DNA of 64,000 nt, taken from Prochlorococcus sp. AG-402-L09 (GTDB lineage: Bacteria; Cyanobacteriota; Cyanobacteriia; PCC-6307; Cyanobiaceae). Below the pieces are notes generated by a model. That model did not search any database and was not told where the DNA came from. It saw only the letters and a list, made by a program, of their open reading frames with translations. The stretch covers positions 1 through 64,000 of the forward strand of contig QCIK01000005.1 of the NCBI GenBank assembly GCA_003216715.1, given 5' to 3'. Position numbers and translations under genes: made by a program. How positions within the stretch are numbered: the first letter of the stretch is position 1; each line of letters starts with the position of its first letter. This document shows positions 29,469 through 39,408 of the stretch, piece by piece.

Positions 29469-30503
29469 TCAAAAATTGGCCGGATTAATTGTCATTCTTT
29501 TTTCAAGATGTCTTGCGAGAACAGCCATGATTGTACAAACCAACCAATAGACAAATGCTAGCCAAACATAAACTTCAATATATTGACCAATAAATTCTGG
29601 ATTAGCCAGGATACTTCTTCCTACTCCCAGTAACTCGACTAATCCTAAAATGGCCATTAACGATGTATTTTGAAAAAGTCCGATAGATTGATTAGTAAGA
29701 GCTGGTAATGCAATGCGTAAGGCTTGAGGAATTAATACAAGTTGAATGATTTGGTATTGATTAAGGCCAAGACTATTTGCTGCGTCTATTTGCGTTTTAG
29801 GGATTGATTGCAAGCCGCCACGAATGTCTTCTGCTATGTAGGCAGAGACAAATAGGGTGAAAGCAAAAATAGCTCTCCAAACACGATCAATTTCTATTCC
29901 TACTGGAAGAAATAAAGGTATCAGTAGTTGTCCAAAAAACAGGACTGCAATAAGAGGAATTGCTCTCATTACATCTATATAGATTGAACTTAGCTTTTGA
30001 ATTAATGGTAATGAACTCTGGCGACACAATGCTAAGACTATACCCAATGGCAAAGATAATAATGAACTACAAGTAGTTAGGAGAATAGTCAGTGTTAATC
30101 CACCCCAATGTCTACTCATTATAGGTGTTAAGCCAAAACCACCATATAGTAAATAAAGTCCGAGAGGTATAGTGCTTATCCAAGCCATCAATAGATTTTT
30201 ACGTAGCCATTTCCACTTAGGGCCAAAAAGAGTGATGATGCTTATGACTAGAAGACTAATAATCCAAATAGCAGGTCTCCAGTGTTCATTAGATGGAAAA
30301 CTACCAAATGCGAATAAAGGAAGATTTGATCCTACTACTTTCCAATTAGCGTCAAAAATAAGCCATTCAAAAGTATTTAAACACACTAAACTAATGATCA
30401 ATAAGAGAACTAAACTGAGAAAAGTATTGAATAAATTTGAAGATAAATTTCTCCTTATTTTTTGAAAGTAAATAATAATTGAACTTATACTGATATTCGT
30501 CAT
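29469..30503 (-). CDS. amino acid ABC transporter permease
   Basis: AYIAEDIRGGLQSIPKTQIDAANSLGLNQYQIIQLVLIPQALRIALP (HisM-type EAA loop). Confidence 0.92.
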   Translation of the reverse strand: MTNISISSIIIYFQKIRRNLSSNLFNTFLSLVLLLIISLVCLNTFEWLIFDANWKVVGSNLPLFAFGSFPSNEHWRPAIWIISLLVISIITLFGPKWKWLRKNLLMAWISTIPLGLYLLYGGFGLTPIMSRHWGGLTLTILLTTCSSLLSLPLGIVLALCRQSSLPLIQKLSSIYIDVMRAIPLIAVLFFGQLLIPLFLPVGIEIDRVWRAIFAFTLFVSAYIAEDIRGGLQSIPKTQIDAANSLGLNQYQIIQLVLIPQALRIALPALTNQSIGLFQNTSLMAILGLVELLGVGRSILANPEFIGQYIEVYVWLAFVYWLVCTIMAVLARHLEKRMTINPANF

Positions 30504-30506
30504 GAA

Positions 30507-31406
30507 TTAATTATATTTTCGTGAGTTAAGGATTGTTTTATTAATTATTTCCATGCAATTACATATCAATAGATTTAATAATAAAAAACTAGTAAGTAAT
30601 ATAAGAAAACACTCAATTGCTCTCCCTGTTTGATTGATAATAGTATCATTTATTGCATAAATATCTGAATATCCTACTGCTATAGCCAAAGTACTATTTT
30701 TAGCAAGATTCAAATACTGACTTGTTAACCCTGGTAAAATTGCTGGTAATGCCTGTGGAATTATTATACTTAGAAGACCTTTTTTTTCAGAAAGTCCTAA
30801 ACTTCTAAAAGCCTCCCATTGCCCCTTTGGTACAGACAGAATTCCTCCACGAATTACTTCAGCTATGTAAGCACTTGTAAATATACCTAGACCAAATAAT
30901 AATGCTGAAAACTCAGAGGATAGTGTTAATCCTGATAACTCTATTCCTTGATTCGAAATTTTAATTATATTTTTTATATGGATAAATGTATTATCTTTGA
31001 AACCTAAAAACCCAATAAAATACCAAAACATAAGTTGAAGTAATAGAGGGGTTTGTCGAATTATGGTTATATACCCCGCTGAAAGTAGACTTAGTAAAGC
31101 ATTTTTACCTGTTCTGGCGAAACCTATTAGTGTTCCTAAGACAGTAGCTAACATCAAGGAAGAGACTATCACTTTGAGGCTATTGAGCCATCCAATAAAC
31201 AATGCCCAAGCATAGTTATCTGAAGATGAATAGGGTAAGGGATGTTCAGCTAAAGCAAAACTGGCTGGCTTGAAAAGCCAATTAAAATTAAAACCTAGAC
31301 CAGTTCTAGTAAGATTAATTGTTAGATTATTAATTAGTAGTCCTACCAGACTAATAACGAAAAAACAAATTCCAAATTGTACAAATATTTTTTGGCTTTT
31401 CTTCAT
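30507..31406 (-). CDS. amino acid ABC transporter permease
   Basis: AYIAEVIRGGILSVPKGQWEAFRSLGLSEKKGLLSIIIPQALPAILPG. Confidence 0.92.
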   Translation of the reverse strand: MKKSQKIFVQFGICFFVISLVGLLINNLTINLTRTGLGFNFNWLFKPASFALAEHPLPYSSSDNYAWALFIGWLNSLKVIVSSLMLATVLGTLIGFARTGKNALLSLLSAGYITIIRQTPLLLQLMFWYFIGFLGFKDNTFIHIKNIIKISNQGIELSGLTLSSEFSALLFGLGIFTSAYIAEVIRGGILSVPKGQWEAFRSLGLSEKKGLLSIIIPQALPAILPGLTSQYLNLAKNSTLAIAVGYSDIYAINDTIINQTGRAIECFLILLTSFLLLNLLICNCMEIINKTILNSRKYN

Positions 31407-31424
31407 TCTAGAAATAATTTACTT

Positions 31425-32504
31425 TTAGTTAAACGGCGGAGAAATATGTACGCCTCCCTTGTTATATAGCTCATTTAAGCCCCTTGGGATGGGTACTTCA
31501 CTCTCTTGCCCCAAATGTCTATTATAAATCTCTCCATAATTTCCAGTGGTTTTAATTACCTTAACTACGAAGTCATTGCTAAGACCAAGTTTTTCTCCGA
31601 GCCCTCCGTCAATACCTAGAAATCTTCTTAATGGTTTTAATTGAGGATTCCTATTTGCAAGTTGTACTTTTTTATCAATGTTTGATTTTGTTATTCCTTG
31701 CTCTTCTGCTGATATGAGAGCAAAAACGACCCATCTCATTGCATCACCGAGTTTCTGGTCTTGACCATCAGAGGCTGGAGCCAGTGGTTCTTTACTGAGT
31801 ACATCTTTGAGAATAATATGGTCTTTTCGATTTTTAAAACCTGATCTGGCTGCTGCTAACTGTGAACGATCAGAAGTCATAGCTGAACAACGACCCTGTA
31901 AGTATCCTGCAACTACTTGATTTAGATCTTGGTATTTGATTGGAGTATAAGGAAGCGAGGCACTTTCAAATGCATCATTTATATTTTGCTCCGTAGTTGT
32001 ACCTGACCCTACGCAGATTGATTTATTTGCAAGTTCTTCAAGACTATTGATTCCACTATCTTTCTTGACCATTAATCCTTGACCATCATGGAAAACGACT
32101 GGGCCAAATGTTAGTCCATTGCCTCCTAATGAATCTCTACTAAGAGTAAAGGTGGTATTTCGTGATAAGAGGTCGATATCACCAGTTTTAATAGCTGTGA
32201 ATCTTTCTGCCGCAGTTAGAGGTCTATATTGGACTTTTGTTGAGTCTCCTATTATTGCAGCAGCAAATGCTTTGCATATGTCTATATCTAATCCTTGATA
32301 ACTACCATCACTCTCAAGAAAACTAAATCCAGGAATTTTGCCACTAACGCCACATATCAATTCATTTCTCTTTTTTATGAGATCAAGTCTCGAACTATTT
32401 TCCTGACTAGGGCTCGCACACCCAGTTAATAGAATTGTCATACCAACTATTCCTGAAACCAATCGACGCATAATTTTTAAATCACTAGAACTGATCTTCG
32501 CCAT
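31425..32504 (-). CDS. amino acid ABC transporter substrate-binding lipoprotein
   Basis: LLTGCAS lipobox; SBP family 3 motifs GLDIDICKAFAAAI, RFTAIKTGDIDLLSRNTTFT. Confidence 0.92.
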   Translation of the reverse strand: MAKISSSDLKIMRRLVSGIVGMTILLTGCASPSQENSSRLDLIKKRNELICGVSGKIPGFSFLESDGSYQGLDIDICKAFAAAIIGDSTKVQYRPLTAAERFTAIKTGDIDLLSRNTTFTLSRDSLGGNGLTFGPVVFHDGQGLMVKKDSGINSLEELANKSICVGSGTTTEQNINDAFESASLPYTPIKYQDLNQVVAGYLQGRCSAMTSDRSQLAAARSGFKNRKDHIILKDVLSKEPLAPASDGQDQKLGDAMRWVVFALISAEEQGITKSNIDKKVQLANRNPQLKPLRRFLGIDGGLGEKLGLSNDFVVKVIKTTGNYGEIYNRHLGQESEVPIPRGLNELYNKGGVHISPPFN

Positions 32505-32630
32505 TTTTTTCTATTTTTAGTACAACTAAAGAAAATCTTTTACTTTTTCTTCATTGAAAGTTGTGATATGAAAAATAGAATTTGAAAAGACTCTTGCCTC
32601 TATAGGCTAATACGGCATCAGAAATTTATT

Positions 32631-32837
32631 TTGTGTAGATTTGAGATATTGTTGACTAATATTATCGAGTACGCTTTGAAGATAATCTTTTTAATTTTTA
32701 TTCTTTGTGGTCTCACTTTTCCTAGTGTTCGTATCACCCTTGCAGCTGTGCTAGAAGGTACTTCTGATTATCTATATGATTCAGCAAAGAAGGAAAAAAC
32801 TTTTATTCCATATTGGATAAAAAAAATCAGTGATTAA
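32631..32837 (+). CDS. small membrane hypothetical protein
   Basis: 68-aa ORF with TM segment. Confidence 0.35.
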   Translation: MCRFEILLTNIIEYALKIIFLIFILCGLTFPSVRITLAAVLEGTSDYLYDSAKKEKTFIPYWIKKISD

Positions 32838-33075
32838 TAATTATTTCTTCCTCAGAGTTTTATTCCTTTGTTTAATCTCATTCATATTTAGATCAATTCT
32901 ATTTCGCTTCATTTAATCCTGTTGTATTGCAGGTGTGCTCATAAGGCACATTCAAATTTTCTCATTGTCAGGAGAAAACAAAAGCTATTTTTTAGAAATA
33001 AATGCAAAAGATGTTTTTCGTCCCAACCATTAGTGCCTTTGTATAGATGTTATATACTATATATATAATAGTTAT

Positions 33076-33960
33076 TTGGAAATGAAACCTTTTTGCGTTG
33101 TGATTTCAGCTTTATTTCCTTTTCAATTATTTAGCACAGTGAACGCAAGCGCAATACATCCTGAGTTTTTAGCTGAGAAACACGCTGCGGCAATCAATTT
33201 AAATGCTTTAGGTTCAAAAGAATTTTTAAAGTTAGAAGGTACTTGTGGACGAAATACTTCTTGTACTATTGGAATTAATGGTGAAAGTATTTTGACTAGT
33301 AATGGACTACGAATCAGTTCAGATAGGATTATTGGGTGGACATTAACTAATGCTTCCAATCGAGGAGGTGTATTGCTAGTGGGAAAAAATGAAGACTATA
33401 GGTTTTTAATTAAATATTTTAGTGGATCAGGTAAACGAAGGATTAGTGAATTTGGTTTTTTCAATTTTAAATCTGCTCAAAGTTTTTTAGGTTCTTTGGA
33501 ACTGTTATCTGGTCTTGCGGCTAATCATGATCAAGCTGGAGCGACTACTAAATGTAGCTCAAGTGGAAAAGATGCATTCTCGGGAATGGATAATATTTCT
33601 ACGGCATCTTTAAATGAAAATAGAGATACCTTTACCAGTGCAAGGAATAGACAAATTGGTGGCATAGTCGGCGGTTCAACAGGAGCAGTAATAGGTGATA
33701 TTGTTGGATCTACAGCTTCAATTGCTACAGGTGCAGTACTAGGAGGTATTACAGGCGCTGTTATAGGTGATTCACTTGGACGTACCTCAGGAGGTTTGAG
33801 TTTAAAAAGAAATGTTTTTAGTGATATTCGACCAATTCCAGCATCTTCTCAAGCATTTTTCGATGATTCCTTTAATTATAGATCAGATTGTATTGACGAA
33901 TCTTCTAATAATATAAAAGTAGAACTTAGTAATCCTATCCCAGTGAATGTTCCTAATTAA
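33076..33960 (+). CDS. secreted/membrane glycine-zipper protein
   Basis: N-terminal signal-like segment; GGIVGGSTGAVIGDIVGS...AVLGGITGAVIGDSLGR; N-domain resembles 60230..60736 product. Confidence 0.65.
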   Translation: MEMKPFCVVISALFPFQLFSTVNASAIHPEFLAEKHAAAINLNALGSKEFLKLEGTCGRNTSCTIGINGESILTSNGLRISSDRIIGWTLTNASNRGGVLLVGKNEDYRFLIKYFSGSGKRRISEFGFFNFKSAQSFLGSLELLSGLAANHDQAGATTKCSSSGKDAFSGMDNISTASLNENRDTFTSARNRQIGGIVGGSTGAVIGDIVGSTASIATGAVLGGITGAVIGDSLGRTSGGLSLKRNVFSDIRPIPASSQAFFDDSFNYRSDCIDESSNNIKVELSNPIPVNVPN

Positions 33961-34039
33961 TTTTTTAACTTGTAAAATATTTGAAAATTTGATAGGACCA
34001 ATAATCCAATTTATAGATATCAATTAAAGATAAGAAATT

Positions 34040-35968
34040 TTACTTGATTTTTTCAATTACTAATCGATTAATATAAATACTTGATCCATTATCAATATAA
34101 GAGCGTGCTTCGTAACCTTGTAAACAGTTATCTTTCTTTGAACTTTTGATCAATAGTTCAGTAACCTCTCCATTGCCTATGTTCAAATTGTTTGATTTTA
34201 ATTTTTTAAATTGTTTATCTTTGGATAGACATCCTATCTCTAAAAAATTATCAGATAAAGTATTATTGTTAATTAAAGAATAGAAAATTTTAACTTTATA
34301 CTTGCCATTGCCAAGTTTAACATAGGGACCGTGGCTAGCAAACCCCTTATTTTTAGCAAAGAGAACCCCATTTTGTTTTAGTTGTTCTCTTGAAGAAGAT
34401 GGTAATTCATTTCCATACCAATATAGAGTGTTTTTGTAATTAGTTAGGATATCAAATTCAAACTCTGAGATTTTTGAATAATATTCAATGAAATCTTTTG
34501 CATTATTTTTTAGTTCCTGAATTTCAATTCCAACATTTTTACATGTTTTATAATTTTTAAATTTAAAAGGTAATAAATATTTTTGATTATCTTTTTTTAA
34601 TAGATAAAAATTATCATACCTACTATTTAAAGTTCCTATATTCTGCATCCAAAGTCTAGGCGAACCTGATGGACTTAAAACTACAATATCTATCCTCGGA
34701 TCTTTTAATTTTGCAGCTGAAATATTTGCATCCCAATAGTCTTGAATTCCAATTCCAATCCTTTGATCCTTATCTTTTAATATAACTGATTTATTAATGC
34801 AATTTGCAATTCCATTACTATCTATTGTTTGAATGGATTCTTTTAATGAATTAGTATTATATTTAATAAATTCGTAATATGGTAAGAAAGAGATTGTAAT
34901 TCCAAGAATAGTTATAAATTTTGGAAATCTTTTATAAGATATGCTTATTACATATATTATATTGACTATAAAAATAATAATGTTAGCATAAAAATATCGA
35001 TAATAAGCAACGTCAACTATTCCACGTAAATTAATTAATATGATAAATAGTAAAGTCGATGATATCGAATTAATTTTATTAACTTGTTTTAGTAAGTCTG
35101 GGATATTTGGATTTTTAAAAAGAAATATACTTAGAAAGCCAAAAATAAAAATAAATGGCGTTGTTCTCAAATTAATAGTTAAAATGTGCTCGAATGCAGA
35201 GAATAATGGTATATTATTTTGCCAAATAAGTCTTTCTCCAAGGCCATTTAGATTTAAAAATTTATTGTCAGAAAAATATCCAATTATAAGTCCAGAAAAT
35301 ATAGCGATAGTATAATTTATATTATTTCCATGATAAAAATCTTCAAAAGTTTTTTTAAGACCTTTATCTAGCCAATTTTGAATTAAATATCCAAATATAA
35401 ATGAAAATATAACTAGTAAAGTCACTCTGGTACTAATGGCACTAAAGAAACAAAGGAGAAATGTATAAAAAGTTGAACCAAAATTTGTTTTAAATGTACT
35501 TTTTATTAGTTTAGGAATAACTAAAAGTGTTGTTAATGTATAGGCAAAATGGTTATTCTCAATACGATATAATGGCATCAAACCACTTTTATAAGATGGG
35601 ACAAAAAGTAGAACTACAATTGTGCTAATTATGTATGATTTAATATTAGAAGTAGAATATAATGTTTTAATATAATATTTTAATACATATAGAAGTAATA
35701 TGATTTTACTTATCGCAAGTATCAATATTGTATTGTTAATATCAAATTTTTTTCGAAATAAATAATATATAATTTGATCAGGAAAATATGCAGAAGCTGG
35801 CATTTTGAGCCATCTATCGCCATGTGAAATATCTCTAAAATATGAATTTTGAAATATCTCTATATATAGAGAATCACTATTTAGTTTTAAGCTATAAAGT
35901 GATAGTATTATAAATAATAAAGATATACATACAAGTAAAATACTATAAAATATTCTTCTTGATTTCAT
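34040..35968 (-). CDS. polytopic membrane protein (GtrC/PMT-like glycosyltransferase candidate)
   Basis: Many hydrophobic segments in N-terminal ~380 aa; overlaps start of next gene in glycan-type cluster. Confidence 0.6.
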   Translation of the reverse strand: MKSRRIFYSILLVCISLLFIILSLYSLKLNSDSLYIEIFQNSYFRDISHGDRWLKMPASAYFPDQIIYYLFRKKFDINNTILILAISKIILLLYVLKYYIKTLYSTSNIKSYIISTIVVLLFVPSYKSGLMPLYRIENNHFAYTLTTLLVIPKLIKSTFKTNFGSTFYTFLLCFFSAISTRVTLLVIFSFIFGYLIQNWLDKGLKKTFEDFYHGNNINYTIAIFSGLIIGYFSDNKFLNLNGLGERLIWQNNIPLFSAFEHILTINLRTTPFIFIFGFLSIFLFKNPNIPDLLKQVNKINSISSTLLFIILINLRGIVDVAYYRYFYANIIIFIVNIIYVISISYKRFPKFITILGITISFLPYYEFIKYNTNSLKESIQTIDSNGIANCINKSVILKDKDQRIGIGIQDYWDANISAAKLKDPRIDIVVLSPSGSPRLWMQNIGTLNSRYDNFYLLKKDNQKYLLPFKFKNYKTCKNVGIEIQELKNNAKDFIEYYSKISEFEFDILTNYKNTLYWYGNELPSSSREQLKQNGVLFAKNKGFASHGPYVKLGNGKYKVKIFYSLINNNTLSDNFLEIGCLSKDKQFKKLKSNNLNIGNGEVTELLIKSSKKDNCLQGYEARSYIDNGSSIYINRLVIEKIK

Positions 35969-36696
35969 GCCTTGTGATCAAGAAAATATTGAAGGTCTTC
36001 TGGTGTACCAAGGCCATACATGTTTTGCCCATCTTTATCTATATTATATAGTTCTATTCTTTGTTTATTTTCTATCATATATTTATAGACAGGCGCTACA
36101 TAATACTCTCCTTTTGACATATTTTCATCGACAATCATTTGTTCGGCATATTTGCAAAATATTTCACCTCTTGAAAAATTATATATTCCTACTGTCGCTT
36201 GATTAGAAACTACTACTTTCTCTACAACATCAATTATTTTTCTATTATTGTCAAATCTTATATAAGACCATTTAGGGTCATCCGATAACATTGTCATTAT
36301 TTGACCTTGTACATCTGATTTTTGACAAAAATCTAGATAATCATCTATTGATATATTCACCCATTGATCCGAATTAGCTATCATTAATGGCTGATCATTA
36401 TTTATATACTTCTTGCTTTTTAAAACAGAACATGCAGCACCTTTTGTGATTTCTTCTATTGGAATAATAATACAATTTGGACATAATACTTCCAGCAGCT
36501 TATCAACTGAATATTTTCTTATATGATCTTTTTGTACAATAAATATAAACCTATGTGGAGTATTTGGTTTAAGATTCTCAATGACTAATTGGATCATTGT
36601 TTTACCATTTATTTCAATCAGTGGCTTAGGTTTACTAAAACCCTTGTTCACAAAACGACTTCCTTTGCCAGCCATGGGAATAACAATATTTAGCAT
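35965..36696 (-). CDS. sugar-phosphate nucleotidyltransferase-like protein
   Basis: IVIPMAGKGSRFVNKGFSKPKPLIEINGKTMIQLVIENL. Confidence 0.88.
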   Translation of the reverse strand: MLNIVIPMAGKGSRFVNKGFSKPKPLIEINGKTMIQLVIENLKPNTPHRFIFIVQKDHIRKYSVDKLLEVLCPNCIIIPIEEITKGAACSVLKSKKYINNDQPLMIANSDQWVNISIDDYLDFCQKSDVQGQIMTMLSDDPKWSYIRFDNNRKIIDVVEKVVVSNQATVGIYNFSRGEIFCKYAEQMIVDENMSKGEYYVAPVYKYMIENKQRIELYNIDKDGQNMYGLGTPEDLQYFLDHKA

Positions 36697-36712
36697 CTGA
36701 CTAATTAATTTC

Positions 36713-37036
36713 CTAATTAATACTTATCTTATCATTAGGGTTAGAAGGGTACTTAACTACCACTAATGAACTATCTTCAATACATTCGAATGCAGAGATA
36801 TCTCCAGGCTCAAGCAAAATAATTTCATTCTTTGATAATACTTTATTATACATCTTGATTACACCTGAAATGACAACAGTTATTTCCCAGGTGTATTGGT
36901 GGACTGATTGATCTTCTCTTTCTCCTTTTTTATATGATTTAATACCTACTTCAATTTCTTTAGTTCTTAATATCGAAGGAAAAAAGTCTCCTATAATCCA
37001 ACCCCTAGTATATTCTTTTAATTTAAAATACTTCAT
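36713..37036 (-). CDS. small cupin-like protein
   Basis: VHQYTWEITVVISGVIKMYNKVLSKNEIILLEPGDISAFECIEDSSLVVVKYP. Confidence 0.6.
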   Translation of the reverse strand: MKYFKLKEYTRGWIIGDFFPSILRTKEIEVGIKSYKKGEREDQSVHQYTWEITVVISGVIKMYNKVLSKNEIILLEPGDISAFECIEDSSLVVVKYPSNPNDKISIN

Positions 37037-37044
37037 TTATATAG

Positions 37045-38115
37045 CTAATTAATAAATTCTTTTATAGATAAAATTTTCATATTTATAAATTCAATTATAT
37101 GTATTAATTCTATAATCCTGTTATCTAAGTTGTTTTTGATATGGCAAATCATGGTTTTATTATCTATGAAGGATGAGCTAATTATTTCCATTCTATTCTT
37201 AGAATTAGAATCAAATAAAGTTTCATAATATTGCATTGCATTTGTATGCCCATTTATTTTCTCATTATTTGCTAAGTAAAGTGTTATTTTATTATCGATT
37301 AATTGTGATAATTTAGACTTATCTCGTGAGTTAAGATGATGATAATAATCTTTGATAGTTTCGCAATTGACATTTTTTTTATCATCTAAATATTTCTTAA
37401 ATTCATCTTTAACGCTATTTGCATAAAAATTAAAATAATTTTTCGTTGGGATTTTTGAAAAAGCTACCTTATAGTTATTGATAATTAATTCATTCATGCA
37501 CGGTGCTAAATAATATCTATTATTAACTAAATCTCTTCTAATAATATTTCTTTTAATGCTATCAGTCATTAAATGCCCTGTTGAGAAATAGTATGAACTA
37601 GTTAGTGCATTTTGGCTAATAGGAACTTTTTCTATCACTCTTGTTATGTAGTTTTTTTGATTTACTTCAGCATATGACCATTTTGGATGAACTGATTTGA
37701 ATCCAATTGTGCCTCCCGCTGCTTTCATATCTTTGAAAAAATTGATATGATAATTTAGATCAGTATCAATATATTGATCTGCTGATGTCACTAGAAATGG
37801 CTCATCAAGATTGTATCTGTCCATTCCCATCAAAACAGCACAAGGCATTCCCATCGTATTATTATTTAAATTGATAATGTTTATCTCTGTGTTTGTATGT
37901 AATGATATAATTTTATCAATATAATTCTCTTGTATATATTTATCTGTTGATATTATAAAATATCTTTTTGGCTCAGTATATTGTTCTATGTGTGTAAGAG
38001 ACCAGGATAATATAGATCTATCTTGTATATGATCTAAAATATTAACTCTATTAATCGAGTCTATATCTTTAGCTTCTTTTTGAAATCCATAAATTGGAAT
38101 GATTATGTTTAACAT
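37045..38115 (-). CDS. degenerate nucleotidyltransferase-like domain plus C-terminal NTF2/SnoaL-like domain
   Basis: N-half parallels 35965..36696 (EPFLVTSADQYIDTDLNYHINFF; PKWSYAEV) but lacks GxGxR; C-terminal ~100 aa looks NTF2-like. Confidence 0.6.
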   Translation of the reverse strand: MLNIIIPIYGFQKEAKDIDSINRVNILDHIQDRSILSWSLTHIEQYTEPKRYFIISTDKYIQENYIDKIISLHTNTEINIINLNNNTMGMPCAVLMGMDRYNLDEPFLVTSADQYIDTDLNYHINFFKDMKAAGGTIGFKSVHPKWSYAEVNQKNYITRVIEKVPISQNALTSSYYFSTGHLMTDSIKRNIIRRDLVNNRYYLAPCMNELIINNYKVAFSKIPTKNYFNFYANSVKDEFKKYLDDKKNVNCETIKDYYHHLNSRDKSKLSQLIDNKITLYLANNEKINGHTNAMQYYETLFDSNSKNRMEIISSSFIDNKTMICHIKNNLDNRIIELIHIIEFINMKILSIKEFIN

Positions 38116-38747
38116 TATTGTCTTTCCAAGTTCATAATAAATTGTTTAATATTATTATATGTAACCTCATTAGTTGACTCTACTTCTAGCACATTGGTTC
38201 CTGCTGCTTTTGCTGCTTCAATTCCATTTTTATTATCTTCAACAACAACAACTTCTTTTGAATTTAAATTTAGTTTTCTAAGAGCTTTTAGATAAATTTC
38301 TGGACTTGGCTTGGGATTATTCACATCTTCATTCGATAAGCTAAATTCTAAGTATTCTGATAATGATGCTAATTCCATCATAGTATTAATAGTTTTTATA
38401 ACACTATTTGAGGCTAAGGCTAATTTGTAACCATCTAATTTCAACATAGACAGCGCATATTGATGAATAAATCTGGGCTTACATCTTACAGCTGTGATTT
38501 CCATTGTAAATGCTTGCTTTAGTTCATTAATGAACTCATGCAGATGAATAGGAATTCTTCCGCTTTTAGATAACAAATCTAATTTACTTCTAGTTGGTAA
38601 CCCATCAAAAGATGAAAGATGCTCTGATCTATCAATTTTTTCACCAAATATTTCTAGAGCTTGATTTAGAGCATCGTAATGCCATTCTTTAGCATCAATT
38701 AGAACACCATCCATATCAAATATAATTGCCTTTATCTTTTTACTCAT
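38115..38747 (-). CDS. HAD-superfamily phosphatase (beta-phosphoglucomutase-like)
   Basis: AIIFDMDGVLIDAKEWH, ALASNSVIKT, KPSPEIYLKALRKL, VVVEDNKNGIEAAKAAG. Confidence 0.9.
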   Translation of the reverse strand: MSKKIKAIIFDMDGVLIDAKEWHYDALNQALEIFGEKIDRSEHLSSFDGLPTRSKLDLLSKSGRIPIHLHEFINELKQAFTMEITAVRCKPRFIHQYALSMLKLDGYKLALASNSVIKTINTMMELASLSEYLEFSLSNEDVNNPKPSPEIYLKALRKLNLNSKEVVVVEDNKNGIEAAKAAGTNVLEVESTNEVTYNNIKQFIMNLERQ

Positions 38748-39396
38748 GATTAAAGAATAAAAAAGCTTTGTTTGGTTTGTCTGTACATAATTGTACCTTA
38801 TCTGAACTTATTTTTCTGGTCTTAATCCATTTTTTTAGCATTATCCAGAATTTTATTTCAGATCGATTATGTATTTCAGGCGAGACAAAACAAAAAATAT
38901 ATTTAGAATTAATAAAAGTATCTAAGTAATTAAATTCAGGATAACTTCCGTAAAATGAATCTATCCAGAATCCTTTTGATTCATTTAAAAACAATGGATA
39001 TTTTTCTATATCACTTATTCTTGTAATAAAATTAATGCAAGAATCTTCAGCATATTTTTTTGTTTCAGGTATTGACATGTCGAATAAATAATAATTTGAG
39101 ACATCATATGAATTTAAATCATGCTTTACAATTTGCATTATTCCATCGCTTTTTATATTTAGAAATAGTGGCAAGTTTTTCTTTGAATTTCTATATAAAA
39201 TAAGAAATTCTTTGAAGTATAAAAACTTTTTATCAATTTGAATATCATGAGATATTATAATTTCTCCATCTCTATCTCTCAAGTCCGTTTCTATACCATA
39301 GTTATTTATTAGTGATCTACTAAAAGCTATCATTTTATTCTGCTCAACTTTTTTTTTCCAGTAGCCTCTATGACTAATTATTTGTATTATGCTCAT
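38740..39396 (-). CDS. glycerophosphodiester phosphodiesterase-like protein
   Basis: IISHRGYW...GIETDLRDRDGEIIISHD matches GDPD HRG/ETDLR/HD signature. Confidence 0.7.
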   Translation of the reverse strand: MSIIQIISHRGYWKKKVEQNKMIAFSRSLINNYGIETDLRDRDGEIIISHDIQIDKKFLYFKEFLILYRNSKKNLPLFLNIKSDGIMQIVKHDLNSYDVSNYYLFDMSIPETKKYAEDSCINFITRISDIEKYPLFLNESKGFWIDSFYGSYPEFNYLDTFINSKYIFCFVSPEIHNRSEIKFWIMLKKWIKTRKISSDKVQLCTDKPNKAFLFFNHE

Positions 39397-39408
39397 TACT
39401 AATAATTT

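Noticed and set aside
28716-32504. Amino-acid ABC operon as a novel system
   Set aside because: Standard polar amino acid transporter arrangement (SBP, two permeases, ATPase).
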